Shown here piece by piece: positions 52,836-61,698 of a stretch of DNA of 64,000 bases (position 1 is the stretch's first letter; each line of letters begins with the position of its first letter). Under the pieces are notes generated by a model. It worked only from the letters and a program-made list of their open reading frames with translations, ran no database searches and had not been told where the DNA came from. The position numbers and the translations under genes are program-made. Source of the DNA: Flavobacterium sp. 9 (GTDB lineage Bacteria; Bacteroidota; Bacteroidia; Flavobacteriales; Flavobacteriaceae); NCBI RefSeq assembly GCF_002754195.1, contig NZ_PEEU01000001.1:1612001-1676000 (forward strand). Direction: 5' to 3'.

Positions 52836-53477
52836 ATGCAAAATTCATTAAAAAATATATTCCCGAATTTCTCCAACGAACTTATCTCCACAATCGAAGA
52901 AAACGGAAGTTTGCAGCATTACGAAGCCGGAACCATCCTAATGCGAACCGGACAATATATTAAGAATACTGTTTTGATCACCAAAGGAAAAATCAAAATC
53001 TATCGCGAAGGCGAAGATGGCGGCGAATTTCTAATGTATTATTTGCAACCAGGTCAGGCTTGCGCCATTTCGATGATATGTGCTACCAAAAGCGAGAAAA
53101 GTCAGATTATGGCAAAAGTTGTCGAAGACGTTTCTGTAATGATGATTCCACTGCAAATGATGGATAAATGGATGATGGAACACAGATCTTGGTACGAATT
53201 TGTAATCGAAACCTATAGAAATCGCTTCGAAGAAGTCTTAGAAGTTGTCGACAATATCGCTTTCCGTTCTATGGATGAACGCTTAGAATTTTACCTAAAA
53301 AGACATTCCGACGCTTGTGGCTGTTCCGAAGTAAATTTGTCGCACCAAGAAATCGCCTCCGAATTAAATACCTCAAGAGAAGTCGTTTCGAGATTACTCA
53401 AAAAAATGGAACAAAGAGGTTTGGTCAAACTAAACCGAAACCAAATTGAACTTTTAAACACAAATTTCACAAATTAA
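52836..53477 (+). CDS. Crp/Fnr-family regulator, possibly sulfur- or redox-responsive
   Basis: 213 aa. A cNMP-binding-like beta roll (about 10-120), a dimerisation helix (about 125-145) and a winged HTH with LSHQEIASELNTSREVVSRLL near 168-188. Four Cys are present: 76 and 82 in the roll (GQACAISMICA) and 161, 163 in DACGCSEV just before the HTH. They do not match the Fnr iron-sulfur pattern but could sense thiols or persulfide. The last six residues (NTNFTN) are encoded by a CACGAATT-type repeat. Neighbouring rhodanese and TauE genes are likely targets (inference). Confidence 0.85.
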   Translation: MQNSLKNIFPNFSNELISTIEENGSLQHYEAGTILMRTGQYIKNTVLITKGKIKIYREGEDGGEFLMYYLQPGQACAISMICATKSEKSQIMAKVVEDVSVMMIPLQMMDKWMMEHRSWYEFVIETYRNRFEEVLEVVDNIAFRSMDERLEFYLKRHSDACGCSEVNLSHQEIASELNTSREVVSRLLKKMEQRGLVKLNRNQIELLNTNFTN

Positions 53478-53635
53478 CACGAATCTTGCTTTTTCGTTAA
53501 TCATTTAAAAGATTAACACTTAAGGCAACGGTTGTCGCATTGAGCGAAGTCGAAATTCATTGCGAGTTCTCTCCCGAAGCCTCGGGACGCTCGAACTGAC
53601 AAATCGATTCGTGCAAATTAGTGAAATTCGTGTTT
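53456..53635. repeat. inverted CACGAATT-family repeats with a nested insert
   Basis: Arm 53456-53485 is complementary to 53606-53635 at about 26 of 30 positions. The DNA between contains a different, more GC-rich unit (CATTGAGCGAAGTCGAAA ... CTCGAACTGAC) and the small hairpin CCCGAAGCCTCGGG. The left arm supplies the last codons and stop of the Crp/Fnr gene. Confidence 0.65.
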
Positions 53636-53707
53636 AATTTTCTTTGTGTGATAAATGTTACTGTAGATTTTTATTTTACAAACCACCTTTGCATAAAAAC
53701 AAATGCA

Positions 53708-54493
53708 ATGGAATATTTAGGTTATTTTGCTTCAATCATCATCGGAATTTCACTTGGCTTAATTGGTGGCGGCGGATCGATATTGACAATTCCTATTTTG
53801 GTGTATTTGTTTAAAGTAAATCCGGAGCAAGCCACTTCATATTCCTTATTTATTGTTGGATTAACCGCTTTATCCGGAAGTTATAGCCATTACAAAATGG
53901 GAAATCTAAAACTGAAATCGGCATTATATTTTGCGATTCCTTCTGTTATTTCGATTCTGATTATCCGTGAAGTAATATTTCCTCAAATCGCTTCAACATT
54001 ATTTTCTGTTGCTTCTTATTCTGTTTCCAAAGATTTTCTGATCATGATAATCTTTTCAATATTAATGATTACGGCGGCAATTTCGATGATTCGAAAAAAT
54101 AAAACCGAAATAAAAGCAACCGAAACAAATTACACTCAATTAAGTATAATAGGTTTCATCGTTGGAATCATAACCGGATTTCTTGGTGCTGGCGGCGGAT
54201 TCCTAATAATTCCTACTTTATTGTTTTTTGCCAACTTACCAATGAAACAAGCCGTTGGAACATCATTATTGATTATCACCATAAATTCTTCAATAGGTTT
54301 TGGAGGCGATTTATACATCGGAACTCCCATCGATTACACCTTTTTATTAGGCGTTTCCGGAATGGCACTTTTCGGAATGTTAATTGGAAGTCAGCTTTCT
54401 AAAAAAATAGACGGTACAAAACTTAAACCCATTTTTGGATGGTTTGTTCTCATAATGGGATTTTATATTATTACAAAAGAAGTTTTATTTTAG
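53708..54493 (+). CDS. TauE/SafE-family sulfite/sulfonate exporter
   Basis: 261 aa from ATG 53708. Eight predicted membrane helices in two halves, each opening with the family's Gly-rich motif: ISLGLIGGGGSILTIP near 17-32 and TGFLGAGGGFLIIPTL near 155-170. Length is normal. The frame is open to a GTG at 53621, but that lies inside a dispersed repeat and adds an unrelated stretch, so the shorter start is used. TauE/SafE proteins export sulfite or related anions, and this fits the Crp/Fnr and rhodanese neighbours. Confidence 0.88.
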   Translation: MEYLGYFASIIIGISLGLIGGGGSILTIPILVYLFKVNPEQATSYSLFIVGLTALSGSYSHYKMGNLKLKSALYFAIPSVISILIIREVIFPQIASTLFSVASYSVSKDFLIMIIFSILMITAAISMIRKNKTEIKATETNYTQLSIIGFIVGIITGFLGAGGGFLIIPTLLFFANLPMKQAVGTSLLIITINSSIGFGGDLYIGTPIDYTFLLGVSGMALFGMLIGSQLSKKIDGTKLKPIFGWFVLIMGFYIITKEVLF

Positions 54494-54539
54494 AATATTT
54501 TTTCTCGCAGATTTTGCAGATAACGCAGATTTGTTGATG

Positions 54540-54690
54540 TTGAAATTTATTATAAAGCGAAAGTTCCGAAGGAACGATTCATATTGTAGAAACGGAATTC
54601 ATTCCGTTAGAGATTTAAAAATTTAATTTTAGTTTTACTTGTTAAGTAATCTTTGTCAAAGTTTAAAACTTTGACAAAGATGAAAACTAA
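54540..54690. repeat. dispersed repeats and 15-bp inverted repeat between convergent genes
   Basis: GTTCCGAAGGAAC lies near 54564 and GGAATTCATTCCG near 54594. A perfect inverted repeat TCTTTGTCAAAGTTT (54650-54664) with 54666-54680 follows. It sits between convergent tauE-type and SDR genes and may serve as an end structure for either. Confidence 0.6.
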
Positions 54691-54752
54691 AAAATCAATG
54701 ACAGAAATATTCCGCCATTGATTCTTTTTCTTTTTTATAAACCAAAGTTCAA

Positions 54753-55511
54753 TTATCGTTGTCCACCAGAAACAGCGATAGTTTCGCCAGTGATCCAATA
54801 AGAATCTTCCGAAGCAAGAAATACAGCAACTTTTGCAATATCTTCTGGTTTTCCTACTCGCCCAAGTGGAGTTTCAGAAACATGCCATTTTTCAGCATCT
54901 CCATTCATAACTCCAGAACTATGAGAACCTTCTATTTCGATCAGTCCAGGATTAATAGAGTTGATACGTATATTCTTCGGACCAAGTTCTTTGGCAAGAA
55001 TACGCGTCATTGCATCAACAGCGTATTTTGTTTGCGTGTAAATTAATGTAGTTGGCATATCGAGCGTTGAAACTATTGAACCCGTATTAATGATTACGCC
55101 ACCTTTGTCTCCAAATAATTTCACCGCCTGCTGAATCGTCAAAATGCTTCCCAAAACATTAATATTAAACATATTGTGAAATGACTCTTCGGTAATATCA
55201 TCAATTCCTGCAAATTTATAAACACCCGCATTATTCACCAGAATATCCAGTTTACCAAATGTCTTTACGATTTCTTCAAAAATGCGTTTTACATCTGCCG
55301 ATTTTTCGACATTCCCTTGTATTGCAATTGCTTTTCCGCCATTAGAAGTTATTTCCTGAACGACTTTATCAGCATCACTTTTACTACTTGCATAATTTAC
55401 GATTACAGTTGCGCCCTGATTTGCGTATGCTTTTGCGATACCGGCACCAATACCTTTTGATGCGCCAGTTATTAATGCAACTTTCCCGTTTAATTTTCCT
55501 AAATTTTCCAT
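54753..55511 (-). CDS. short-chain dehydrogenase/reductase (FabG/glucose-dehydrogenase-like)
   Basis: 252 aa, classical SDR. Nucleotide-binding GASKGIG at 16-22, NNAG at 93-96, and the catalytic set Ser145, Tyr158, Lys162 (IYTQTK). The C-terminus ITGETIAVSGGQR is typical. NADP preference is plausible from the residues after the second strand (NYASSKSDA), but not certain. It follows the Crp/Fnr-type regulator gene at 55612 in the same direction, with a terminator between, so it probably has its own promoter. Substrate unknown. Confidence 0.9.
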   Translation of the reverse strand: MENLGKLNGKVALITGASKGIGAGIAKAYANQGATVIVNYASSKSDADKVVQEITSNGGKAIAIQGNVEKSADVKRIFEEIVKTFGKLDILVNNAGVYKFAGIDDITEESFHNMFNINVLGSILTIQQAVKLFGDKGGVIINTGSIVSTLDMPTTLIYTQTKYAVDAMTRILAKELGPKNIRINSINPGLIEIEGSHSSGVMNGDAEKWHVSETPLGRVGKPEDIAKVAVFLASEDSYWITGETIAVSGGQR

Positions 55512-55593
55512 CTTTACTTTATTAATTATAAGTTGTTAATTGATAAAGCAAAGTTGGGTATTAAGTCAAGCTGAAAAGTTGAAGTATCTTAGG

Positions 55594-55623
55594 AAAAAAG
55601 GTTGAACTAGTTCAACCTTTTTT
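55594..55623. terminator. 30-bp perfect palindromic terminator overlapping a stop codon
   Basis: AAAAAAGGTTGAACT (55594-55608) and its perfect complement (55609-55623). The minus-strand regulator gene stops inside it (TGA at 55614-55612), so its last codons form the stem. Confidence 0.85.
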
Positions 55624-56202
55624 CTTAACTTTTTCATTACGTATCTTAGATAAAAACTCTGTAGTCATATTAAGATAAGACGCAAGAGCGTATTGTGGAA
55701 GGCGTTGCGCAACTTTTGGAAACTTTTCCAGAAACTCGCTATAACGTTGTTCTGCATTTTGGGTAAGCATTGCAATAATCCGACGCGCATAAAATGCCGC
55801 CGATTTTTCGGCCATTAAACGAAATAATGTTTCCAGATTATGACTGGATGATTTCAATTTCTGCTCGGCTTCATGATTTATTTGTAGAATCACACTATCT
55901 TCAAGCGCAACAATAAACATCGTTGCCGGAGTTTGATATATATAACTATTGTAATCCGCGATCCACCAATCTTCAATCGCAAACTGAATCGTATGTTCCG
56001 TACCTTTTTCATCGACAACATAAGCCCGAAAAGATCCTTCAAGCACATAAGTTCTATGTTTGTTTACAAATTCCGGCTGTACAATAAACTGTCTTTTCTT
56101 TATTTTCCGAATTTTAAACTCAGACAATAAAACATCCATTTCGTCTGGTAACAAAACAACTTTCTTATTAATGTTTTCAATAAACGATGTCAGATCTTCC
56201 AT
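55612..56202 (-). CDS. Crp/Fnr-type regulator with cNMP-binding domain
   Basis: 196 aa. Beta-roll domain (about 25-115: FIVQPEFVNKHRTYVLEGSFRAYVVDEKGTEHTIQF, marked by YVLEGSFRAYV), a long helix (about 115-145), and a C-terminal DNA-binding HTH LPQYALASYLNMTTEFLSKIR near 168-188. It belongs to the flavobacterial 'Crp/Fnr family' proteins with an atypical recognition helix. It commonly sits beside a dehydrogenase and may regulate the downstream SDR. Confidence 0.85.
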   Translation of the reverse strand: MEDLTSFIENINKKVVLLPDEMDVLLSEFKIRKIKKRQFIVQPEFVNKHRTYVLEGSFRAYVVDEKGTEHTIQFAIEDWWIADYNSYIYQTPATMFIVALEDSVILQINHEAEQKLKSSSHNLETLFRLMAEKSAAFYARRIIAMLTQNAEQRYSEFLEKFPKVAQRLPQYALASYLNMTTEFLSKIRNEKVKKKG

Positions 56203-56391
56203 GGAATTTTAAGTTGCTTTTAAATTGTAGCTTGGTAGTTTTACAAATTTATTCCAAAAAATAATAGCAATACGATAAATTGAGTTTGTTTATTTTGGGT
56301 GTATTCGCAAAGACACACGCTACGTCATTGCGAGGAACGAAGCAACCACACTAAAAAAGATTAACATAAAGCTTTAATATTTAAATAAAGT

Positions 56392-56820
56392 TTACTCTGA
56401 ACCTATTATTTTAAATTCCAAGTTATTAGAATCGGTGATTTTATATGAATAAATACTTTTTCCATCAACATGACCATCACTATAACTTGCAATTAAAAAT
56501 TTGCTACCCAAAAGCTGAATATTTTCATATGCCATTTTTCCTCCTAAAGCAGCTTTTAAAGAAATCAACTCTTTTTTTCGGAATTCACTTTCAACAAAAC
56601 TTGCAGGATTTACAATTCCCTTCTTTATAAGATCTGAAGCATCATAATCTTCTTCGAATAAATTACTTAGCTTTTGATTTGCTTCTTTTAATTGTTTACT
56701 CAACGAATCATTCGTTTTACGCAATGAAACATTTTGTTTGTTCAGTAAATCGTTATTGATGTTTTGTTTTTGACAACTTATTATACAAAAGCAAAATAGT
56801 ATTAGAATTCCATTTTTCAT
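56392..56820 (-). CDS. unknown coiled-coil lipoprotein
   Basis: 142 aa. The signal peptide ends at lipobox FCIISC (Cys16). A heptad-like coil follows at about 22-55 (LLNKQNVSLRKTNDSLSKQL), then a small domain with AALGGKMAYENIQLLGSKFLIASYSDG. Followed on the same strand by nothing; preceded by the 56834 gene 14 bases upstream, so these two are probably co-transcribed. No recognised family. Confidence 0.6.
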   Translation of the reverse strand: MKNGILILFCFCIISCQKQNINNDLLNKQNVSLRKTNDSLSKQLKEANQKLSNLFEEDYDASDLIKKGIVNPASFVESEFRKKELISLKAALGGKMAYENIQLLGSKFLIASYSDGHVDGKSIYSYKITDSNNLEFKIIGSE

Positions 56821-56833
56821 TTATTGAGGATAT

Positions 56834-57214
56834 TTAATTTTCAATTGGATGTTCAGCCAACCAAACAGAATCATTTGCTTTTGTTGTGTAATTCCATGAA
56901 ATCTCTCTTTCAATTTCATTTGAAATCATTAATTTATTATCTTCAAGTTTCCATTTTTCACCATAAAACTTTAAAACGTGAATAACATTTTTTCGATGTG
57001 TTTCAGATAACATATCAGGTACTTCCATAAGTTGGTCTTGTTGAAAAACTATTGGTATATATTCTCTAAATTGATTCTCAGAAATTCGTTTTTCCCAGGT
57101 TTCCTTCTTTTTTTCATAAATTCTATCAGTATTAAAATACCATTTTTGAAAAATAAATATACTAGCTCCAAACAATAAAAAAACAACAATTAAAATCTTT
57201 AAAGTTTTTTTCAT
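56834..57214 (-). CDS. unknown small membrane-anchored protein
   Basis: About 126 aa from ATG 57214: membrane anchor MKKTLKILIVVFLLFGASIFIF, then a soluble domain rich in Trp, Lys and Glu. The frame is open to 57289 but the extra 25 codons come from a dispersed repeat (CCGTTGG family), so the later start is chosen. Probably in one operon with the 56392 lipoprotein. Function unknown. Confidence 0.6.
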   Translation of the reverse strand: MKKTLKILIVVFLLFGASIFIFQKWYFNTDRIYEKKKETWEKRISENQFREYIPIVFQQDQLMEVPDMLSETHRKNVIHVLKFYGEKWKLEDNKLMISNEIEREISWNYTTKANDSVWLAEHPIEN

Positions 57215-57230
57215 TTTTAATTTTAATTTG

Positions 57231-57293
57231 AATAGCCGTTGGTTCCAACCAACGGAATATAGGAAACATTCGATTTCGGCTTTAGCCAAATAT
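57231..57293. repeat. CCGTTGG/GGCTTTAGCC repeat, left copy
   Basis: Hairpin CCGTTGGTT (57236-57244) with AACCAACGG (57247-57255), then GGCTTTAGCC at 57278-57287. The right copy at 58242-58305 is in the opposite orientation. Confidence 0.75.
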
Positions 57294-57425
57294 ATTCTTT
57301 TTTTGACTAAACTAAACTATTACATACACCTGAGAAAAAAATAATTCCCAGAGATAGAAACATTTTTATCATTCGATAAACTACTTTTGATATTACAGAG
57401 AATAATCTGATAAAATGTAACACGA

Positions 57426-58220
57426 ATGAAAAAACAAATAATAATACTTTTATTATTCACCTTCTCAGTTTCTGCACAAGAAGCAAACAACTTAAAAACC
57501 GAAAAAATTGATATTGAAAGCGGAGCAATTATCAAACAATACAATATTGATAATAAGCTCGAGAGTTTTTCGGTTGAGGTTTCAGCTGCTTATTATGGTA
57601 ATATAATATTTTTCACCAAAGAAAAAGACACCATAATTATTAAAAATGAGATCGAAAAAGACGCTATTATAAAGATATATGTTAAGAATCAAAAAAAAGT
57701 CAGTGAGTTTTTTTATAAAGGCAATCTTATTTCCTTCATCGAATTTTTCGATTTTAAAATCAGTAATCTACCTTCAAATAGTTTGATTTACGGTAAGATA
57801 TCAGATAATGAAAATTATAGCTATTTATATAAAAATTATTCCGACAAATTCCCCGAAGGTGACTATGAAAAAAGTTATAAATTATATGCTTTTCTAAAAA
57901 CATCCGAAAACAACGTAAATATTGATTTGCTGTTTAATGAAATCGCAGATTTTTTCTCGCAGGAAGATGCACTTCTTAGAATTTATTTAAGCAAGTATAG
58001 AGAAAAAATAAAAACTGAATCCGGAGAGAATATTACTGCATATTTAAAAACTGATCAATTAGGTAAAATTACAAATGGGATTTTATGGACCAAAAAATCT
58101 CCCAATAGTGGTCAATATGAAATATATAACGATGGAAAAATAATTAAATCTGAAAACATCAACTTAACTTCTTTTCAAAAAGTTTTGAATACCTATGTTA
58201 GTAATAAAACTGATTTTTGA
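57426..58220 (+). CDS. unknown exported protein bracketed by inverted repeats
   Basis: 264 aa. Signal peptide MKKQIIILLLFTFSVSAQ with a clear cleavage site, then a mature part rich in Lys, Tyr and Asn with short strands (ITAYLKTDQLGKITNGILW). No Cys, no membrane helix, no family recognised. It is alone on its strand and lies between inverted copies of a dispersed repeat. It might be a toxin-immunity-type or MORN-like envelope protein, but there is no evidence for either. Confidence 0.55.
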   Translation: MKKQIIILLLFTFSVSAQEANNLKTEKIDIESGAIIKQYNIDNKLESFSVEVSAAYYGNIIFFTKEKDTIIIKNEIEKDAIIKIYVKNQKKVSEFFYKGNLISFIEFFDFKISNLPSNSLIYGKISDNENYSYLYKNYSDKFPEGDYEKSYKLYAFLKTSENNVNIDLLFNEIADFFSQEDALLRIYLSKYREKIKTESGENITAYLKTDQLGKITNGILWTKKSPNSGQYEIYNDGKIIKSENINLTSFQKVLNTYVSNKTDF

Positions 58221-58241
58221 TAAATTAAAGTTTTATATGAC

Positions 58242-58330
58242 TATATTTTGGCTAAAGCCAAGATTAACAAACAAAAAAACCGTTGGTTTAAAACCAACGG
58301 CTATTTATATAATTAATTCGTGAATTCGTG
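58242..58330. repeat. CCGTTGG/GGCTAAAGCC repeat, right copy
   Basis: GGCTAAAGCC (58250-58259) then hairpin CCGTTGGTT (58280-58288) with AACCAACGG (58292-58300). It is followed by a CACGAATT-family fragment (AATTCGTGAATTCGTGGC near 58315), just past the cydB stop. Confidence 0.75.
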
Positions 58331-58342
58331 GCTAAAAAACCA

Positions 58343-59419
58343 TTAATGTTCCCCATATCCAATATCATCCATTTTCCCGCTAAAAACGCGATATTGAATA
58401 ATAAAATAAATAATCACCAGAAACAAAGCGATAAAAAACCAACTCATTCCGGCATTCAAACCATATTCTCCAGCTGCGCTATTGTAAATCGTCAATGATG
58501 GATTTACATTATTGGTTGAAGGTAAAACATTCGGGAAAATCGAAACTGCTGTTGAAGCAAATCCGCCAACTAAAAATAAGGTCGAAAATATAAATCCGTG
58601 ACCGTCTTTTTTAAACGAACGAACTTTGAATAATCCTAAAATTCCAACAAATGTCATTAGAGGAAAAAACCAAAGAATTGGCGTTTCAATAAAATTATGA
58701 AATGGTTTTGGCTCAATAAAATGCCAGATTTGCAACGAAATACAAACCAAAATCAGAAGAACAATATTCAGTTTAAACACAACATTTTTAAGCTGTGTAT
58801 TTAAAGAAGAATTAGTTTTAAAAATAATCCAGTTTGCGCCGTGAATCGTCAAAGCAACAACACTTACAATTCCTAGAAATAAAGTAAACCAATCGATAAT
58901 TCCCAATTCATTCGCTTGTGGACTAAAAGTAGGATTCCATAAAGGCAAAAAGAAATAATGTGCTTCTTGTGTCGAAACTCCGTTTGTAACCATTCCGAGA
59001 TTTACGCCACGAACAATATTTCCTAAGGCAATCCCAAAAAACAACGCCAAAAGCAAACTTGCAATTCCAAACGCTTTATCCCAAATAGTTTCCCACATTG
59101 GATGGTGCACTTGTCCGCGCATTTCTAAACCAATCGCACGGAAAATCAAAAGCCATAAAATCATAATCAACGGCAAATAAAATCCGCTGAAAGACGAAGC
59201 GTATAAAGTTGGAAAAGCAAAAAACAAAACTCCTCCCGCAGCAATAATCCAAACTTCGTTGGCATCCCAAAATGGTCCTATTGCATTTGTGATTGCTTTT
59301 TTATCTTTTTCTGTTTTGGCAAAAAATAAATGAATTATTCCTGCTCCAAAATCGTAACCGTCTAAAACAATGTAAACGGCTAGAATTCCCATTAAAACAA
59401 CGTACCAAAAAAATTCCAT
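58343..59419 (-). CDS. cydB: cytochrome bd ubiquinol oxidase subunit II
   Basis: 358 aa. CydB pattern: an N-terminus with YVVLMGILAVYIVLDGYDFGAG, the DANEVWIIAAGG motif near 54, and eight to nine membrane helices, ending in IIQYRVFSGKMDD. It pairs with CydA (gene 3 bases upstream, same operon) to form the high-affinity quinol oxidase that reduces oxygen to water. This oxidase also resists sulfide, which fits the sulfur genes nearby. No CydX-like small gene is seen after it. Confidence 0.95.
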   Translation of the reverse strand: MEFFWYVVLMGILAVYIVLDGYDFGAGIIHLFFAKTEKDKKAITNAIGPFWDANEVWIIAAGGVLFFAFPTLYASSFSGFYLPLIMILWLLIFRAIGLEMRGQVHHPMWETIWDKAFGIASLLLALFFGIALGNIVRGVNLGMVTNGVSTQEAHYFFLPLWNPTFSPQANELGIIDWFTLFLGIVSVVALTIHGANWIIFKTNSSLNTQLKNVVFKLNIVLLILVCISLQIWHFIEPKPFHNFIETPILWFFPLMTFVGILGLFKVRSFKKDGHGFIFSTLFLVGGFASTAVSIFPNVLPSTNNVNPSLTIYNSAAGEYGLNAGMSWFFIALFLVIIYFIIQYRVFSGKMDDIGYGEH

Positions 59420-59421
59420 AA

Positions 59422-60768
59422 TTATATTTTTTCTGAATTCAGTTCAACATTATGAGGTCCCTTATTGATGATTTTTCCAATCAAAAGCAAAAACAACATT
59501 CCCAGTAAAAGATACAATCCTATAAAACCCAGTAAAGTAAATAAGGTATTTCCGGACGAAACCGTTGGTGAAGCGCCGGATGCTGTTCGCAATAAATTGT
59601 AAACCAACCAAGGTTGTCTTCCTAATTCGGCCGTGTACCAGCCAGTTGTATTTGCGATATACGGAAATGGCATCATAAACATGAGCGACCATAAAATCCA
59701 TTTGGTTTCGAATAATTTCCCTCTGATTAATTGAAAAAGCGCTAAAACCATTAATCCAATAAAAAGCGTTCCTAAACCTACCATAATATGATACGCATAA
59801 TATAATCCCGAAATATTGGTTGGATGCAAATCTTCTTCGAATTGGTCTAAACCTTTAATTTCCTGATTCCAATTTCCATAAGTTAGGAAACTCAGAATAT
59901 TTGGAACCGCAATTTTGTTGTCCAGTTTTTTGTCTTTTACGTCAGGCTGACCAATCAGGACAATTTCAGAACCTTTCTTTTCGGTATGGAAAATTCCTTC
60001 CATTCCGGCAAAAGTTACAGGTTGATATTTCACTACATTTTTAGCCAATAAATCTCCTGTTGGAACCGCCACAATTATACTCGAAATCAATCCGAAAATA
60101 ACGCCCGTTTTAAGAAACAATCTCCCAAAAGAAACATTCTTTTTGCTTAGAATATAAAAAGATCCAATTCCGGCCACAACAAATGAACTTGTCACTAATG
60201 ATGCTGCCTGATTGTGTAAATAAGATGGCCACAACCACGGATTAAGGAATAAAGCCTGAAAATTATTAAGTACAAATTTTCCGTTTTCCAGAATTTCATA
60301 ACCTACAGGATTCTGCATCCAGGAATGTGTTGCAATAATTAAAAATCCGCTTGCCCAGGAACCAATGCAAATTAATAATCCAGTTACAAAATGCCATTTA
60401 TGTCCAAGGAGTTTTTCTCCAAATAAAAATAAACCTAAAAAAGAGGATTCGAGAAAGAAAGAAAACATTCCTTCCATTGCCAGCGTCTGACCAATGATTC
60501 CGCCAGTTAACTCGGAAAATTTTGCCCAATTGGTTCCAAATTGAAACTCCATTGGGATTCCGGTTACAACGCCCATTGCAAAATTCAGGGCAAAAATTTT
60601 CATCCAGAAATGCGTGGCGTGATTATATTGTTCGTTTTGAGTTTTTAGATATTTCCACTTAAAATAAACAATGATCAGCGAAAGACCCATTGTAAGTTGC
60701 GGAAAAAGATAGTGAAAAGTAATTGTGAAGGCGAATTGCATTCGGTCATAAAAAAGCATTTCTTCCAT
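59422..60768 (-). CDS. cydA: cytochrome bd ubiquinol oxidase subunit I
   Basis: 448 aa. CydA features: FYDRMQFAFTITFHYLFPQLTMG with the haem b595 ligand His near 19, GIPMEFQFGTNW, and an early Q-loop region followed by WTAELGRQPWLVYNLLRT (marked GRQPW) near 390. The short length indicates the short Q-loop form. Inner-membrane quinol-oxidising subunit, first gene of cydAB. Confidence 0.95.
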   Translation of the reverse strand: MEEMLFYDRMQFAFTITFHYLFPQLTMGLSLIIVYFKWKYLKTQNEQYNHATHFWMKIFALNFAMGVVTGIPMEFQFGTNWAKFSELTGGIIGQTLAMEGMFSFFLESSFLGLFLFGEKLLGHKWHFVTGLLICIGSWASGFLIIATHSWMQNPVGYEILENGKFVLNNFQALFLNPWLWPSYLHNQAASLVTSSFVVAGIGSFYILSKKNVSFGRLFLKTGVIFGLISSIIVAVPTGDLLAKNVVKYQPVTFAGMEGIFHTEKKGSEIVLIGQPDVKDKKLDNKIAVPNILSFLTYGNWNQEIKGLDQFEEDLHPTNISGLYYAYHIMVGLGTLFIGLMVLALFQLIRGKLFETKWILWSLMFMMPFPYIANTTGWYTAELGRQPWLVYNLLRTASGASPTVSSGNTLFTLLGFIGLYLLLGMLFLLLIGKIINKGPHNVELNSEKI

Positions 60769-60794
60769 AGTGGTATTTTATTTATGAAGTCCCA

Positions 60795-60802
60795 CAAATT
60801 TA
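60795..60802 (-). promoter_or_regulatory. -7 box TAAATTTG of cydAB
   Basis: On the minus strand TAAATTTG (60802-60795) fits TAnnTTTG, about 27 bases before the cydA start. Confidence 0.5.
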
Positions 60803-60921
60803 CCCATTAAAACCCGAAATTCCTGCCTTAAAAAAAAGTTTATCGCTCAACATTTGTTAAACTTTTCAACAATTTAATATGTATAAAAAACACTTATATT
60901 TAATTATGATGCGCACAAAGT

Positions 60922-61023
60922 TTGTCATTTCGACGAAGGAGAAATCTTCACGAGAAACTCGACAAAGATTGGTTTTACGTTGCGGAGTTACTTGCGAAGA
61001 TTTCTCCTCCGTCGAAATGACAA
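60922..61023. repeat. GTCATTTCGACG inverted repeat
   Basis: Arm 60922-60949 is complementary to 60996-61023 at 27 of 28 positions. The 46-base loop contains no coding frame. It fills most of the space between cydA and the HD-domain gene and has the look of a dispersed palindromic element. Confidence 0.85.
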
Positions 61024-61064
61024 TATCGTAGATATATTGTACTTGGAGCTGTGTGTTTAAAAAA

Positions 61065-61658
61065 CTATTCTTTTTTCAAGATTCCTTTTTCTACGCTTTC
61101 GTTTATTAAGCCTTCGGCGTAATTCCATATTTCTTGAGAACCTTCTTTTATGACGCTCTTTTTTTCATAAACCTTACTATAAGGTACGCCAAATTCTTTC
61201 CAGGTTCCACCATTATTTGAAGTATTTTGTAATAAAGGTTCTAACCTATCCATCGATCTTGCAAACTTTGCTTCGTTGGTTTCTCCGGTTTCAAATTCTT
61301 CCCAAATTGCGATCATTTCGTCGGCTTGGTTTTTAGGCAATAAACCAAAAATACGATTTGCCGCCAATCTCTCTTGATCGGTATTATCGTGATTTATTTG
61401 GGTATCATATAGAAAAATATCTCCGGCATCGATTTCAACAATATCATGTATCAAAACCATTTTTACCACTTTCAAAACATCAATTGGTTCATTTGAATGT
61501 TCTGCCAAAACGATTGCCATCAAAGCCAAATGCCAACTGTGTTCAGCGTCATTTTCGTTTCGGTCACTATTAAAAAGCTTGGTTCTTCGCTGAATGTATT
61601 TTACTTTATCAATCTCTTTTATAAAAGCAATTTGATTCAATAAATCTTCTGTTTTCAT
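61065..61658 (-). CDS. HD-domain phosphohydrolase (YfbR/HDDC2-like nucleotidase)
   Basis: 197 aa. HD-domain metal ligands can be followed: RNENDAEHSWHLALMA (His near 40), VLIHDIVEIDAGDIF (His-Asp near 70-71) and a later Asp in FARSMDRLEPLLQN. This is the pattern of YfbR/HDDC2-type 5'-deoxynucleotidases. Cytoplasmic single gene. Substrate is probably dNMPs, by family. Confidence 0.85.
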   Translation of the reverse strand: MKTEDLLNQIAFIKEIDKVKYIQRRTKLFNSDRNENDAEHSWHLALMAIVLAEHSNEPIDVLKVVKMVLIHDIVEIDAGDIFLYDTQINHDNTDQERLAANRIFGLLPKNQADEMIAIWEEFETGETNEAKFARSMDRLEPLLQNTSNNGGTWKEFGVPYSKVYEKKSVIKEGSQEIWNYAEGLINESVEKGILKKE

Positions 61659-61698
61659 ATCAATATTTTTCTTCAGTTGTAAAATTACGTAGATTTAT

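Noticed and set aside
53621..53707. A GTG start extending the TauE-type protein
   Set aside because: The extension is inside a dispersed repeat; the normal first membrane helix begins at ATG 53708.
57215..57289. N-terminal extension of the small membrane-anchored protein
   Set aside because: These codons are encoded by the CCGTTGG repeat and precede a clear membrane-anchor start at 57214.
57231..58305. An insertion sequence
   Set aside because: Inverted flanks are present, but the enclosed gene has a signal peptide and no transposase motifs.
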